Assembly (NCBI GenBank): GCA_002336975.1
Contig: DDFA01000035.1
Location: 1-22,670, forward strand
From: Phyllobacteriaceae bacterium UBA1940
GTDB taxonomy: Bacteria > Pseudomonadota > Alphaproteobacteria > Rhizobiales > Rhizobiaceae
Direction: 5' to 3'
DNA length: 22,670 nucleotides
Under the pieces are notes generated by a model, which was not told the DNA's origin, made no database searches, and was given only the letters and a program-made list of their open reading frames with translations. Shown piece after piece: positions 16,294 through 22,670 of this stretch (position 1 is the first letter of the stretch; the number at the start of each line of letters is the position of its first letter). The translations under genes were made by a program, and so were the position numbers.

Positions 16294-16922
16294 CGCGCCG
16301 CCTTAAGATAGGTCTCGACGCCGACGGCGAGATTGGGCGAGCCTTGCCGCCGCTGCTTCTCGATCCAGCCGGAAAAATAGCGCCAGAACGAGCGCCCGTA
16401 GTCGAGGAAGAATTCGTCCGCCACCGCGCGGTCGCACAGATTGCCCTCGACGCATGAGGCGACGCGGCTGAGAAAATAGACGACGCGGTCGAAATGGTCC
16501 TGGAACTCGGCCAGCGGCATCGCGCCGCCGTCGGCCGTCATCGCCTGGTTGCCGATGGAACTCATGATGATGTCGAGCTGTTCGGGCGTCGTCTGCGCCG
16601 TGATCAGGCCGGCGGCCTGGCTGTTCAGGTCGCCCAGCCGCCGTTTCACCGCGCTGCTGGCGGCCTGGATGGATGTGCTTTCCCAAAGCGACACCAGATC
16701 GAGCGAGCGTTCGATGCGCTTTTCCTGCCGCGACTGCATGAACTGGACCGCCGAGAACACCGCGCCGACGCACAGCAGCACACGCAGCGCAAAGCCGCTC
16801 CAGGCGAACAGAAACAGCCGCCAGTCGCGCGCCGCGAACGGATTGGGCTCGTCCCTGGGCTCCTGCGTCGACGGCGCCGGCATGCCGGTTCCGGTGTCGA
16901 CCTTTTTTGGCGGCTTGCTCAT
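16290..16922 (-). CDS. Single-pass membrane protein of unknown function in caspase operon
   Basis: A 210-residue protein. Residues 1-35 are polar and Pro-rich (cytoplasmic if N-in), one membrane helix spans about 36-58 (FLFAWSGFALRVLLCVGAVF), and 60-210 are a soluble, mostly helical domain. That domain holds a pair of Cys (ASCVEGNLCD) that could form a disulfide if periplasmic, and its FFLDYGRSFWRYFSGWIEKQRR end recalls the DUF4760-like pattern of an aromatic-rich helix before a Trp-x-x-x-x-x-x-x-Arg motif; this is a weak resemblance. The ATG at 16922 overlaps the upstream stop by four bases (ATGA), and its own stop overlaps the next start the same way. Function unknown; context suggests a partner of the caspase-like protein. 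Confidence 0.75.
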   Translation of the reverse strand: MSKPPKKVDTGTGMPAPSTQEPRDEPNPFAARDWRLFLFAWSGFALRVLLCVGAVFSAVQFMQSRQEKRIERSLDLVSLWESTSIQAASSAVKRRLGDLNSQAAGLITAQTTPEQLDIIMSSIGNQAMTADGGAMPLAEFQDHFDRVVYFLSRVASCVEGNLCDRAVADEFFLDYGRSFWRYFSGWIEKQRRQGSPNLAVGVETYLKAAR

Positions 16923-17293
16923 GGGCAGGCGGCAAGGTCGATGCGCACCGACGGATCGAGCTCCAGCTCGCCGTCGACGATCCGGTCGCGCAGGCATTCG
17001 ACCTGCTTGCGCGACAGCAGGAATTTCGTGTCCGGCTCCTCGACCGCCATCGCCGGCGTCGGCAAGGCCTGGACGATGGAGCGGTCGCTGGCGCACACGG
17101 TCAGGTCGACGGCGACCGCCGCACCTGCTTCATTCTTGAGTTTCGCGTATTGATCGAGGAAACACTGCGCCAGGTCGGAATTGATCACCACCGACCTGGC
17201 GCAGATGGCGCAGTCCTGCGCATGTCCGGGCGCGGCCTGCGCCGCGACGGCGGCGACGGCAAGGGCGGCGAGCAATCGGCGATCCAGTTTCAT
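16919..17293 (-). CDS. Exported six-cysteine protein in caspase operon
   Basis: A 124-residue protein with a clear signal peptide (MKLDRRLLAALAVAAVAAQ, likely cleaved after GHA at about residue 25), leaving a mature chain of about 100 residues with six Cys: DCAICARS, AQCFL, TVCAS, VECLR and AACP. An even number of Cys in an exported protein suggests three disulfides. No known domain is recognised. The start at 17293 is chosen because the signal peptide begins there; a longer frame from 17350 would add a polar stretch before it. It lies 66 bases after the caspase-like gene and overlaps the membrane-protein gene by four bases. Function unknown. Confidence 0.75.
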   Translation of the reverse strand: MKLDRRLLAALAVAAVAAQAAPGHAQDCAICARSVVINSDLAQCFLDQYAKLKNEAGAAVAVDLTVCASDRSIVQALPTPAMAVEEPDTKFLLSRKQVECLRDRIVDGELELDPSVRIDLAACP

Positions 17294-17359
17294 CGTTTCA
17301 CCTGATCGGGAATAGCGACAGATTTGCCACGAGGGCGCCGGTGGGCGCAAGCGCCGGCG

Positions 17360-19558
17360 TCAGTCGTCGGGCCGGGTTTCGATGGGAAACACCTGCACCG
17401 CTCCCCTGGTCGCCCGCTTGTCCTCGAAATCCTTCATCTGCCGCGTCGCCGGGGCCTTGGCGATGTCGTCGAGCAGTCCGGCAAACCCGTCCGGGGCGGT
17501 CGCCGATCGCGTCATCTGGCGCATGCCCCTGCCCGCCAGATAGCCGAGGTCGAGCGTCGTCTGCGACTTGGCCTCGGTGACGATGGCGATCAGCCGCTCA
17601 TTGCCGTAGCTGGAGCCGGCGCCGTCGACGGTGAACAGGCCGGTGGGCGGCTGTTCGTCCGATTTCTGCAGCCGGATCGGCTGCTGCGCCACCGAGATCG
17701 CATAGTCGGCGCCGACATGGATGACATTGAGGTCGACGGCGCCGCGGGACTTGTTCGACGCCCTGATGAAGACGCTGTCCTCCGGCCTGAGGATCGGCGC
17801 CGTGCCGGCCTCGATCGGCTCGAATTCGTCCTCGCCGGCGCCCGCCCGCTGGATCAGGAACTCCACCTTGACGTCGCGGATACTGGCGTCGGACGCGGCG
17901 GCGAGCCGCGACAGGTTGGCCGCCTTCGACACGATGACGAGATTGTCGGCCAGCCCCTGGCGCAGCCGGTCCGCGTCGGCGAGCGCGATTTGCGGCGGGC
18001 GATAACCCTTGCGCAAGGTGATTTCCGACGATGGCGGCAGCAGCCACAGCGTCTGCTCGTCCGACAGGGCCGCGCGCTCCTCCGCGGGCATTGCGTCCTG
18101 TCCCTGCTCGCTGATCTGCCGGGCGACGGCCGCTTCGCTGGCGACAAGCAGGCGAAGGTCGGCCGGCTGGCCGGCGTCGACCAGCTTGAGCTTCACCGGC
18201 GTCTTGCCGTCGGCGGCGATCGCGTCGAGCGCGGCGTTGACCTTGCCTGCCTCGCCGCCGGCCGGCGGCCGGGCGACGACCAGCTCGAAATTGACGCCGC
18301 GTTCTGCGAGGCGCGCAAACGCGCCGTCGGGAATAGCCTCCGGCGACAGCGCCGAGCGGCCGCGAAACGCCGTCGGCGCCAGCTGGCTGGAAAAATTCGC
18401 CGCCGAGCGCACGTCGAGATAGCCGATGGCGTCCTCCATCTTCGACTGCGGTCCCGGCAAAATCGCCAGCTTGCTGCCGGGCTCGACCTGGTTGATGCGG
18501 CCGGCCGGGAGCGTCACGACGCCGTTCTTCATCCCGATCTTCCATTGCAGCACCGCATCGCCCGGCTTCATGCCGAAGACCGGCGCGTCGAGGTCGCCCT
18601 CGAACATCGGCGTCGGCTTGATGCGGCTGGTCGCCGAATATTGCTGCACGATCGCCTGGGCGAGCTGGCGGTAGGTGACGAACGGGTTCTCGCCCAGCCG
18701 GCCGATCATCGTATAGGTGAACAGGCCGTAGGTTTTCGCCGCCGGGTCGTCGGCCGGCTGCGGCAGCTCCGGCGTGGTTTCGATGGTTTGCGCCGCAAAG
18801 AAGGCGACCATGCCGCCGCGCTTGCCGGCGGCCGCGCCGTCCGCCTGGGTGAGGCCAAGCGCGTTTTGCCGGTCTGGCTCCGCGCCGCCGCCCCGCGTCG
18901 TCTCCGCAGGCGTAAACATCTCCGGCGTCATGCCAAGCGCGGCGGCCGAAATCTTGCGTTGCCTTTCTTTCGGATTGGCGACCAGCGCGCGCGTGGCGGT
19001 GCCGGAATGGCAGGCGTCGACGACCAGCCACACAAACGCGCCCTTGTCGCGAATGGCGTCGAGCGCCGCGCCGATCTCATCGTCGAGAATGGCGTTAGCG
19101 ATCTTTTTGGTCTCGAAGTCGGCCTTGCCGATATCGGCGGCCAGGAAGATTTCGTCGGCGCCGTCGGTTTCGGTCTTCGTGTCGGCGGCCGGCTGCTGCG
19201 AGCCGTGACCGGAGAGCTGGATATAGACGAAGTCACCGGCCTGCGCCTTTTCGGCGAGGTCGGCGAACCCTTTCAGCACCGCCGCGCGCGTCGGCTTGGC
19301 CGAGCCTTCGACATCGCTGGCGATGACCGTGACGTTTTCCCTGGCAAACGGCGACACCGGATTGCCGGCCAGATAGTCGCGCACCAGTTCGGCGTCGTTG
19401 GACGGCCCCGCCAGCCAGTCGGATTCAGGCAGGTTGTCGTATTTGGCAACGCCGACCAGCAGCGCCCGGTTGGTGCGTGCCAGCGAATCGGTCGCCGCGG
19501 CGCCGAACGCGACCAGCGCGACAGCGGCCGCCAGCGTGCGACGATATCTGCGGTCCAT
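17360..19558 (-). CDS. Exported caspase-family (peptidase C14) protein
   Basis: A 732-residue protein with an arginine-rich signal peptide (MDRRYRRTLAAAVALVAFG, ending near ATDSLA) and a caspase p20-like domain at about residues 27-260: NRALLVGVAKYDNL, then YIQLSGHGSQQP with catalytic H118, then VWLVVDACHSGTATR with catalytic C183. Both dyad residues are in their normal context, so it should be an active cysteine peptidase, probably cutting after Arg/Lys as other prokaryotic metacaspase-like enzymes do (inference). Residues 300-732 are unrecognised except for a segment near 600-690 (VDLNVIHVGADYAI) that loosely resembles DUF4384 modules found after caspase domains. GGGAGGA precedes the ATG at 19558; the longer frame to 19654 lacks support. 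It leads a four-gene minus-strand operon and diverges from rpe. Confidence 0.9.
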   Translation of the reverse strand: MDRRYRRTLAAAVALVAFGAAATDSLARTNRALLVGVAKYDNLPESDWLAGPSNDAELVRDYLAGNPVSPFARENVTVIASDVEGSAKPTRAAVLKGFADLAEKAQAGDFVYIQLSGHGSQQPAADTKTETDGADEIFLAADIGKADFETKKIANAILDDEIGAALDAIRDKGAFVWLVVDACHSGTATRALVANPKERQRKISAAALGMTPEMFTPAETTRGGGAEPDRQNALGLTQADGAAAGKRGGMVAFFAAQTIETTPELPQPADDPAAKTYGLFTYTMIGRLGENPFVTYRQLAQAIVQQYSATSRIKPTPMFEGDLDAPVFGMKPGDAVLQWKIGMKNGVVTLPAGRINQVEPGSKLAILPGPQSKMEDAIGYLDVRSAANFSSQLAPTAFRGRSALSPEAIPDGAFARLAERGVNFELVVARPPAGGEAGKVNAALDAIAADGKTPVKLKLVDAGQPADLRLLVASEAAVARQISEQGQDAMPAEERAALSDEQTLWLLPPSSEITLRKGYRPPQIALADADRLRQGLADNLVIVSKAANLSRLAAASDASIRDVKVEFLIQRAGAGEDEFEPIEAGTAPILRPEDSVFIRASNKSRGAVDLNVIHVGADYAISVAQQPIRLQKSDEQPPTGLFTVDGAGSSYGNERLIAIVTEAKSQTTLDLGYLAGRGMRQMTRSATAPDGFAGLLDDIAKAPATRQMKDFEDKRATRGAVQVFPIETRPDD

Positions 19559-19633
19559 GCCGTCCTCCCAAGCCCCGGTCGCGATTAGCCTACGCCAGCT
19601 ATTTTCAGGATATGGGCCGATTTTGGAAGCACC

Positions 19634-19696
19634 GGTCAAGCGCAGTCGCCCCATCGATCACGATCGCTTGAGCGAAAACGCACCAACCGCTTGACC
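19634..19696. repeat. 9-base inverted repeat between caspase operon and rpe
   Basis: GGTCAAGCG (19634-19642) and CGCTTGACC (19688-19696) are perfect inverted copies 45 bases apart in the 187-base divergent region; a partial third copy, CGCTTGAGCG, is at 19666-19675. Each arm contains TTGAC, the core of a -35 box, facing outward toward the caspase operon (minus) and rpe (plus). No convincing -10 box follows at the right spacing on either side. They may be paired regulator sites. Confidence 0.35.
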
Positions 19697-19745
19697 GCGC
19701 CGGCGGCTGGCGGCAAAGCGGGGCGGCAATCGGGAGGAAATATCC

Positions 19746-20420
19746 GTGGCCGGAACCATTATTGCGCCGTCTGTGCTGTCGGCGGACTTTTCGCGGCTGG
19801 GCGACGAGGTCGAGGCGGTGGCGCGCGCCGGGGCCGACTGGATCCATCTCGACGTGATGGACGGGCATTTCGTGCCCAACATCAGCTTCGGCCCGCCGGT
19901 GATCAAGGCGATCCGCAACCGCACCGACAAAGTGTTCGACTGCCACCTGATGATCGCGCCCGCCGACCCCTATCTGGCGGCCTTCGCCGACGCCGGCTGC
20001 GACTACATCACCGTGCATGCCGAGGCCGGGCCACATCTCGACCGCTCGCTGCAGACCATCCGCGACCTCGGCAAAAAGGCCGGCGTGTCGCTCAATCCCT
20101 CGACGCCCGAAAGCGTCATCGAATACGTGCTCGACCGGCTCGACCTGGTGCTGCTGATGACGGTCAATCCCGGTTTCGGCGGCCAGGCCTTCATCCCGGC
20201 GGTGATCGACAAGGTGAAGCGCGTCAAGGCGCTGATCGGCGAGAGGCCGATCGATATCGAGATCGACGGCGGCGTGACCCCTGAAACCGCGCCGCAGGTC
20301 GCCGCCGCCGGCGCCAATGTGCTGGTCGCCGGATCGGCGGTGTTCAAGGGCGGATCGGAAAGCGCCTACCGCGCCAATATCGCCGCCATCCGCGCCGCAG
20401 CGGACAAGGCCGCGTGGTAG
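19746..20420 (+). CDS. rpe: Ribulose-phosphate 3-epimerase Rpe
   Basis: A 224-residue TIM-barrel metalloenzyme interconverting ribulose 5-phosphate and xylulose 5-phosphate in the pentose phosphate (and Calvin) pathway. Active-site motifs are intact: [26 protein letters not shown] with H34, D36 and D39, [20 protein letters not shown], and EIDGGV with the catalytic Asp. VAGSAVFKG closes the phosphate site. It starts with GTG at 19746, preceded by GGGAGGAAA. It is followed by gph after 9 bases, a pairing common in proteobacteria. Confidence 0.97.
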   Translation: MAGTIIAPSVLSADFSRLGDEVEAVARAGADWIHLDVMDGHFVPNISFGPPVIKAIRNRTDKVFDCHLMIAPADPYLAAFADAGCDYITVHAEAGPHLDRSLQTIRDLGKKAGVSLNPSTPESVIEYVLDRLDLVLLMTVNPGFGGQAFIPAVIDKVKRVKALIGERPIDIEIDGGVTPETAPQVAAAGANVLVAGSAVFKGGSESAYRANIAAIRAAADKAAW

Positions 20421-20429
20421 GCGTCGTCG

Positions 20430-21098
20430 ATGGCAAGGCTTCGCGCCGTTCTATTCGACCTCGACGGCACGTTGGTCGATTCCGCCCCCGACCTGCATGG
20501 CGCGATCAATGACTTGCTGGCGCGCCGGGACATGGCGCCGCTGACGCTTGCCGAGGTCATCGGCATGGTCGGCGACGGGGTGCGCAAGCTGGTCGAGCGC
20601 GCCTTCGCCGCGCGCGGCGCGCCCCTGGACGGACAAGGGCTCGATCGCGCCACGGCCGACATGGTCGCACTCTATTCGGCGCGGCTGACGCGGCTGACGA
20701 CGGTCATGCCCGGCGCGGCCGATACCGTGGCGGCGCTGGCCGCGCACGGCCTGCGCCTTGGCGTCGTCACCAACAAGCCGCGCGACGCCGCGGTCGCCAT
20801 TCTCGACCATTTCGGACTGGCCGCGCCGATGGCCGTCATCATCGGCGGCGACAGCGGACTGCCGCGCAAGCCCGCGCCCGCGACGATCGTCGCGGCGCTT
20901 GCCGCGCTCGGCGTAGCGGCGGATGAAGCCGCAATGGTCGGCGACGGCGCCGCCGACATCGACGCCGCCCGGGCGGCGGGCGTCCGGGCGATCGCGGTGC
21001 GCGGCGGCTATGCCCATTCGCCGGTCGACGGCCTCGGCGCCGATCTCGTCATCGACGATCTCGCCGCCTTACCGGCGGAGCTCGGATTTGCCGGTTGA
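20430..21098 (+). CDS. gph: Phosphoglycolate phosphatase Gph (HAD family)
   Basis: A 222-residue HAD-superfamily phosphatase. Motif I FDLDGTLVDSAPDL gives the nucleophile D10 and acid D12; motif II is VVTNKP; the motif III Lys is in RKPAPATI; motif IV is VGDGAADIDAARAAG. The helical cap (residues 20-95) has the SAPDLHGAIND pattern of Gph. It removes phosphate from 2-phosphoglycolate made by DNA repair or Rubisco oxygenation; other sugar-phosphate substrates are possible. Nine bases after rpe, in the same operon. Confidence 0.93.
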   Translation: MARLRAVLFDLDGTLVDSAPDLHGAINDLLARRDMAPLTLAEVIGMVGDGVRKLVERAFAARGAPLDGQGLDRATADMVALYSARLTRLTTVMPGAADTVAALAAHGLRLGVVTNKPRDAAVAILDHFGLAAPMAVIIGGDSGLPRKPAPATIVAALAALGVAADEAAMVGDGAADIDAARAAGVRAIAVRGGYAHSPVDGLGADLVIDDLAALPAELGFAG

Positions 21099-21128
21099 CG
21101 CCGGGCGGCTTACATTGACCGGCCGAAC

Positions 21129-21548
21129 ATGGTTCAAAAGCCGATGACCGACAAGACAGGATTGACCCGCAACCAGTCGCTTGTGCTGGCGCGGCTGGAA
21201 GAGACCGAGGGTCCGCTCAGCGCCTACGCCTTGCTGGACCAGCTGCGCGACGACGGCTTTCGCGCGCCGCTGCAGGTCTACCGGGCGCTCGACGCGCTGG
21301 TGAAATCGGGCCGTGTGCACCGGCTCGAGAGCCTCAACTCGTTCGTCGCCTGCCACGGTCATCACCATCACGACCACGGTATGACCGGTTTCGCCATCTG
21401 CGACGGCTGCGGCGCGGTCGAGGAGTTCACCGACGCGGTGGTGACGGCGCAGCTTGAGGGCTGGGGCTCGGCGTCGGGGTTCCGCCCGTCGGGTGCGGTC
21501 ATCGAACTGCACGGCCGCTGCGCCGATTGCACGAGCAAGGCGGCGTGA
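21129..21548 (+). CDS. zur: Fur-family zinc regulator (Zur-like)
   Basis: A 139-residue Fur-superfamily repressor. The winged helix spans about residues 13-65 (LTRNQSLVLARLEETEGPLSAYALLDQL, YRALDALVKSGRVHRLES). The dimerization part carries the regulatory metal site in SFVACHGHHHHDHG and two CxxC structural zinc pairs, CDGCGAVEEF and CADC. The short N-terminus, the LSAYALLDQLR segment and the His cluster match Zur rather than Fur or Irr; Zur represses zinc uptake genes when zinc is plentiful. It lies 30 bases after gph and may be co-transcribed. No zinc transporter gene is in the window. A start at the second Met (21144) is possible. Confidence 0.88.
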   Translation: MVQKPMTDKTGLTRNQSLVLARLEETEGPLSAYALLDQLRDDGFRAPLQVYRALDALVKSGRVHRLESLNSFVACHGHHHHDHGMTGFAICDGCGAVEEFTDAVVTAQLEGWGSASGFRPSGAVIELHGRCADCTSKAA

Positions 21549-21600
21549 ACGCCGTCGTCGGGTTTGCCGCCGCGCGACCGGTGCCGCCCCGGGAGCGACC

Positions 21601-21652
21601 AAGCGGTCTGGACCAAACGCCTGGTTTGGAATGAACGCTTGCGCGTCGGCGA
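21601..21652 (+). repeat. Imperfect direct repeat, copy 1
   Basis: The core (21610-21652) matches copy 2 at 35 of 43 positions without gaps, and the 9 bases before it match at 6 of 9. The shared core words are AAACGCCT, ATGAACGCTT and CGCGTCGGCGA. Read on the minus strand it gives IADAQAFIPNQAFGP. Confidence 0.7.
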
Positions 21653-21735
21653 TCCGGAATGGCGTCGGGACCTCACTGAACTGCTATTGCCGCGCCGCTG
21701 CGCGGCATTGAGCGACCGGGGAGGATAGGGCGACC

Positions 21736-21787
21736 ATGCGGCCCGGACGAAACGCCTCGGTCCCGATGAACGCTTCCGCGTCGGCGA
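21736..21787 (+). repeat. Imperfect direct repeat, copy 2
   Basis: Offset 135 bases from copy 1, an exact multiple of three. Read on the minus strand in the same frame it gives FADAEAFIGTEAFRPGR, close to copy 1's peptide, so both may be remnants of a duplicated short coding segment or of a dispersed intergenic element. Confidence 0.7.
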
Positions 21788-21812
21788 AACGCGGCGTTTC
21801 AGGCATTTGCGC

Positions 21813-21830
21813 CCGGCTGAAGCCGGCTTT
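21813..21830 (+). terminator. Weak candidate terminator downstream of zur
   Basis: CCGGC (21813-21817), tetraloop TGAA, GCCGG (21822-21826), then CTTTG. The stem is short and the T run is only three bases, 265 bases from the zur stop. Confidence 0.25.
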
Positions 21831-21955
21831 GTGCGACGGCGCGGCGCAGGCGCTGAAATCGCCTTGCAATTCGTCGAGCAAGCGGTTAGTTACGCGGCTC
21901 TTGCGGGGCCGCGCCGGTGGCGGGGCCCTGTGCGGTCGGGTTTCCCGCCGCCTGC

Positions 21956-22032
21956 GCGCCCGTAGCTCAGCTGGATAGAGCACCAGACTACGAATCTGGG
22001 GGTCAGGAGTTCGAATCTCTTCGGGCGCGCCA
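21956..22032 (+). tRNA. tRNA-Arg (anticodon ACG)
   Basis: Acceptor stem GCGCCCG (21956-21962) pairs with CGGGCGC (22022-22028), discriminator G, encoded CCA at 22030-22032. D arm GCTC/GAGC, anticodon stem CCAGA/TCTGG around CTACGAA with anticodon ACG at 21990-21992 (A34 normally edited to inosine, reading CGN codons), and T arm AGGAG-TTCGAAT-CTCTT. All four stems are intact. The transposase fragment begins 262 bases downstream. Confidence 0.97.
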
Positions 22033-22294
22033 TTTCAGAACAAAAGCGAGAACCGGGGTGGAGTATTCACCAGCCGCTGTGATGCGGTGATTGTGGGCAC
22101 ACGAAGTGAACGTCCAATACGGATTTCCTTTGGACTGCGTCATGAGGAGAAACCGGTTCAAGAGCTCAGCTGTGGCAGCGCCAGTCTCCCAAATCCGGAT
22201 ATTGTCGTGAAAGTTCTGCAAATTCGCCAAGCGAGGCGGTCATGGCAGGCTGGTGATTGTTGACGTCACCTGATTCCGTTGGAGGAACGCCCCC

Positions 22295-22670
22295 ATGACC
22301 AAGATTGACGGTAAGGCCGCGATCGCTGCGGTCAAAGAGGGTCTGCTTTCGAACCCTGATGGCCTGCGCGAAGTGATCCGTGCGGTGATGCAGGAGGTGT
22401 TGGAAGCGGAGATGGACGAGGCGCTTGGCGCTTCGAAGAGCGAGCGCACCGCTGATCGGATGGGCTACCGCTCGGGCCATTACGGCCGCACGCTGGTGAC
22501 GCGGGCCGGCAAGCTGGAGTTGCGGGTTCCGCAGGATCGGCAAAGGACGCTTCTCGACCGAACTGTTCGAACGCTACCGGCGCTCGGAGCGCGCCTTGGT
22601 GGCGACGCTGGCGGAAATGTATGTGCAGGGCGTGTCGACCCGCACGGTCAAGGCGATCGCCGAGGGGTTG
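22295..22670 (+). pseudogene. IS256-family transposase, frameshifted, cut by window end
   Basis: The start MTKIDGKAAIAAVKEGLL and then EVIRAVMQEVLEAEMDEALGA and GYRSGHYGRTLVTRAGKLEL are typical of rhizobial IS256/mutator transposases. After codon 83 the frame breaks: an extra A in the AAA run at 22542-22544 moves the conserved continuation (GRFSTELFERYRRSERALV, EMYVQGVSTRTVKAI) into the next frame, which is intact from 22545 to the end. GGAGGA at 22281-22286 is the ribosome site. The remaining 250 or so residues, including the DDE acidic residues, lie outside the window. It may be an inactivated copy or a sequencing error; frameshift decoding is not usual for this family. The left end of the element should lie in 22033-22294, but I cannot place its inverted repeat. 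Confidence 0.85.

Larger units (their letters stand above)
21549..21955. other. 407-base stretch without a convincing gene
   Basis: Between zur and tRNA-Arg no reading frame has a ribosome site plus a recognisable product. Visible contents are a perfect 7-base-arm hairpin (TGCCGCG 21688-21694 / CGCGGCA 21701-21707), a tetraloop hairpin followed by CTTTGTG at 21813-21830, and two copies of a 52-base imperfect direct repeat. Short frames exist on both strands (243 and 300 bases) but look like by-products. Confidence 0.6.

Noticed and set aside
17324..19588. A 754-residue open frame on the plus strand opposite the caspase gene
   Set aside because: Arg/His/Gly-rich low-information translation typical of the antisense of a high-GC gene; the minus strand has a signal peptide and caspase motifs.
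22003..22230. A 75-residue minus-strand frame between tRNA-Arg and the transposase
   Set aside because: It overlaps the tRNA, has no ribosome site and no recognisable domain.
22542..22544. Programmed ribosomal frameshift in the transposase
   Set aside because: The AAA run is not a full slippery heptamer and IS256-family transposases are normally read in one frame; a mutation or error is simpler.
1..22670. CRISPR array, riboswitch or replication origin
   Set aside because: No regularly spaced repeats, known aptamer cores or DnaA-box clusters were seen.

Overview
The window is high-GC (about 65% by eye), densely coding chromosomal DNA from an alphaproteobacterium, most likely Hyphomicrobiales (Rhizobiales) near the Mesorhizobium/Phyllobacteriaceae side. 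This rests on remembered family knowledge, not a search: an FzlA-type FtsZ-binding GST-fold protein, a uppP / fzlA / queG neighbourhood, an mgsA-glk-ABC-dapB-gpmA cluster, a Zur-type Fur protein and a rhizobial-looking IS256 transposase. Most of the region is ordinary core genome; accessory-looking DNA appears only at the right edge. Layout, left to right: a TadG-like protein (71-1081); a TetR regulator coupled to a YciI-like protein on the minus strand, with a promoter/operator at 1996-2024; a PAP2 membrane phosphatase (2108-2833) preceded by two overlapping hairpins; a small secreted protein of unknown function; a 56-residue ribbon-helix-helix protein next to a proline-racemase-superfamily enzyme whose two catalytic cysteines are Ser and Thr; uppP on the minus strand and, divergently, fzlA, queG and an SDR-like protein; mepA (murein endopeptidase); the carbon/lysine cluster mgsA-glk-ABC exporter-dapB-gpmA (9606-14414); tRNA-Leu(CAG); a ferredoxin-reductase-like flavoprotein; a four-gene minus-strand operon (19558 down to 16063) led by an exported caspase-fold protein; rpe-gph-zur; a 407-base gene-free stretch with an imperfect direct repeat; tRNA-Arg(ACG); and the frameshifted start of an IS256-family transposase cut by the window edge. 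Shared themes: envelope growth (UppP lipid-carrier recycling, FzlA-FtsZ division control, MepA crosslink cleavage, DapB for diaminopimelate, possibly PAP2) and central carbon flow (Glk, GpmA, MgsA, Rpe, Gph). The best candidate for an undescribed system is the four-gene operon: a periplasmic caspase-like protein with an intact His/Cys dyad, a six-cysteine exported protein, a single-pass membrane protein with a large C-terminal domain, and a two-helix membrane protein, the last three joined by ATGA overlaps.
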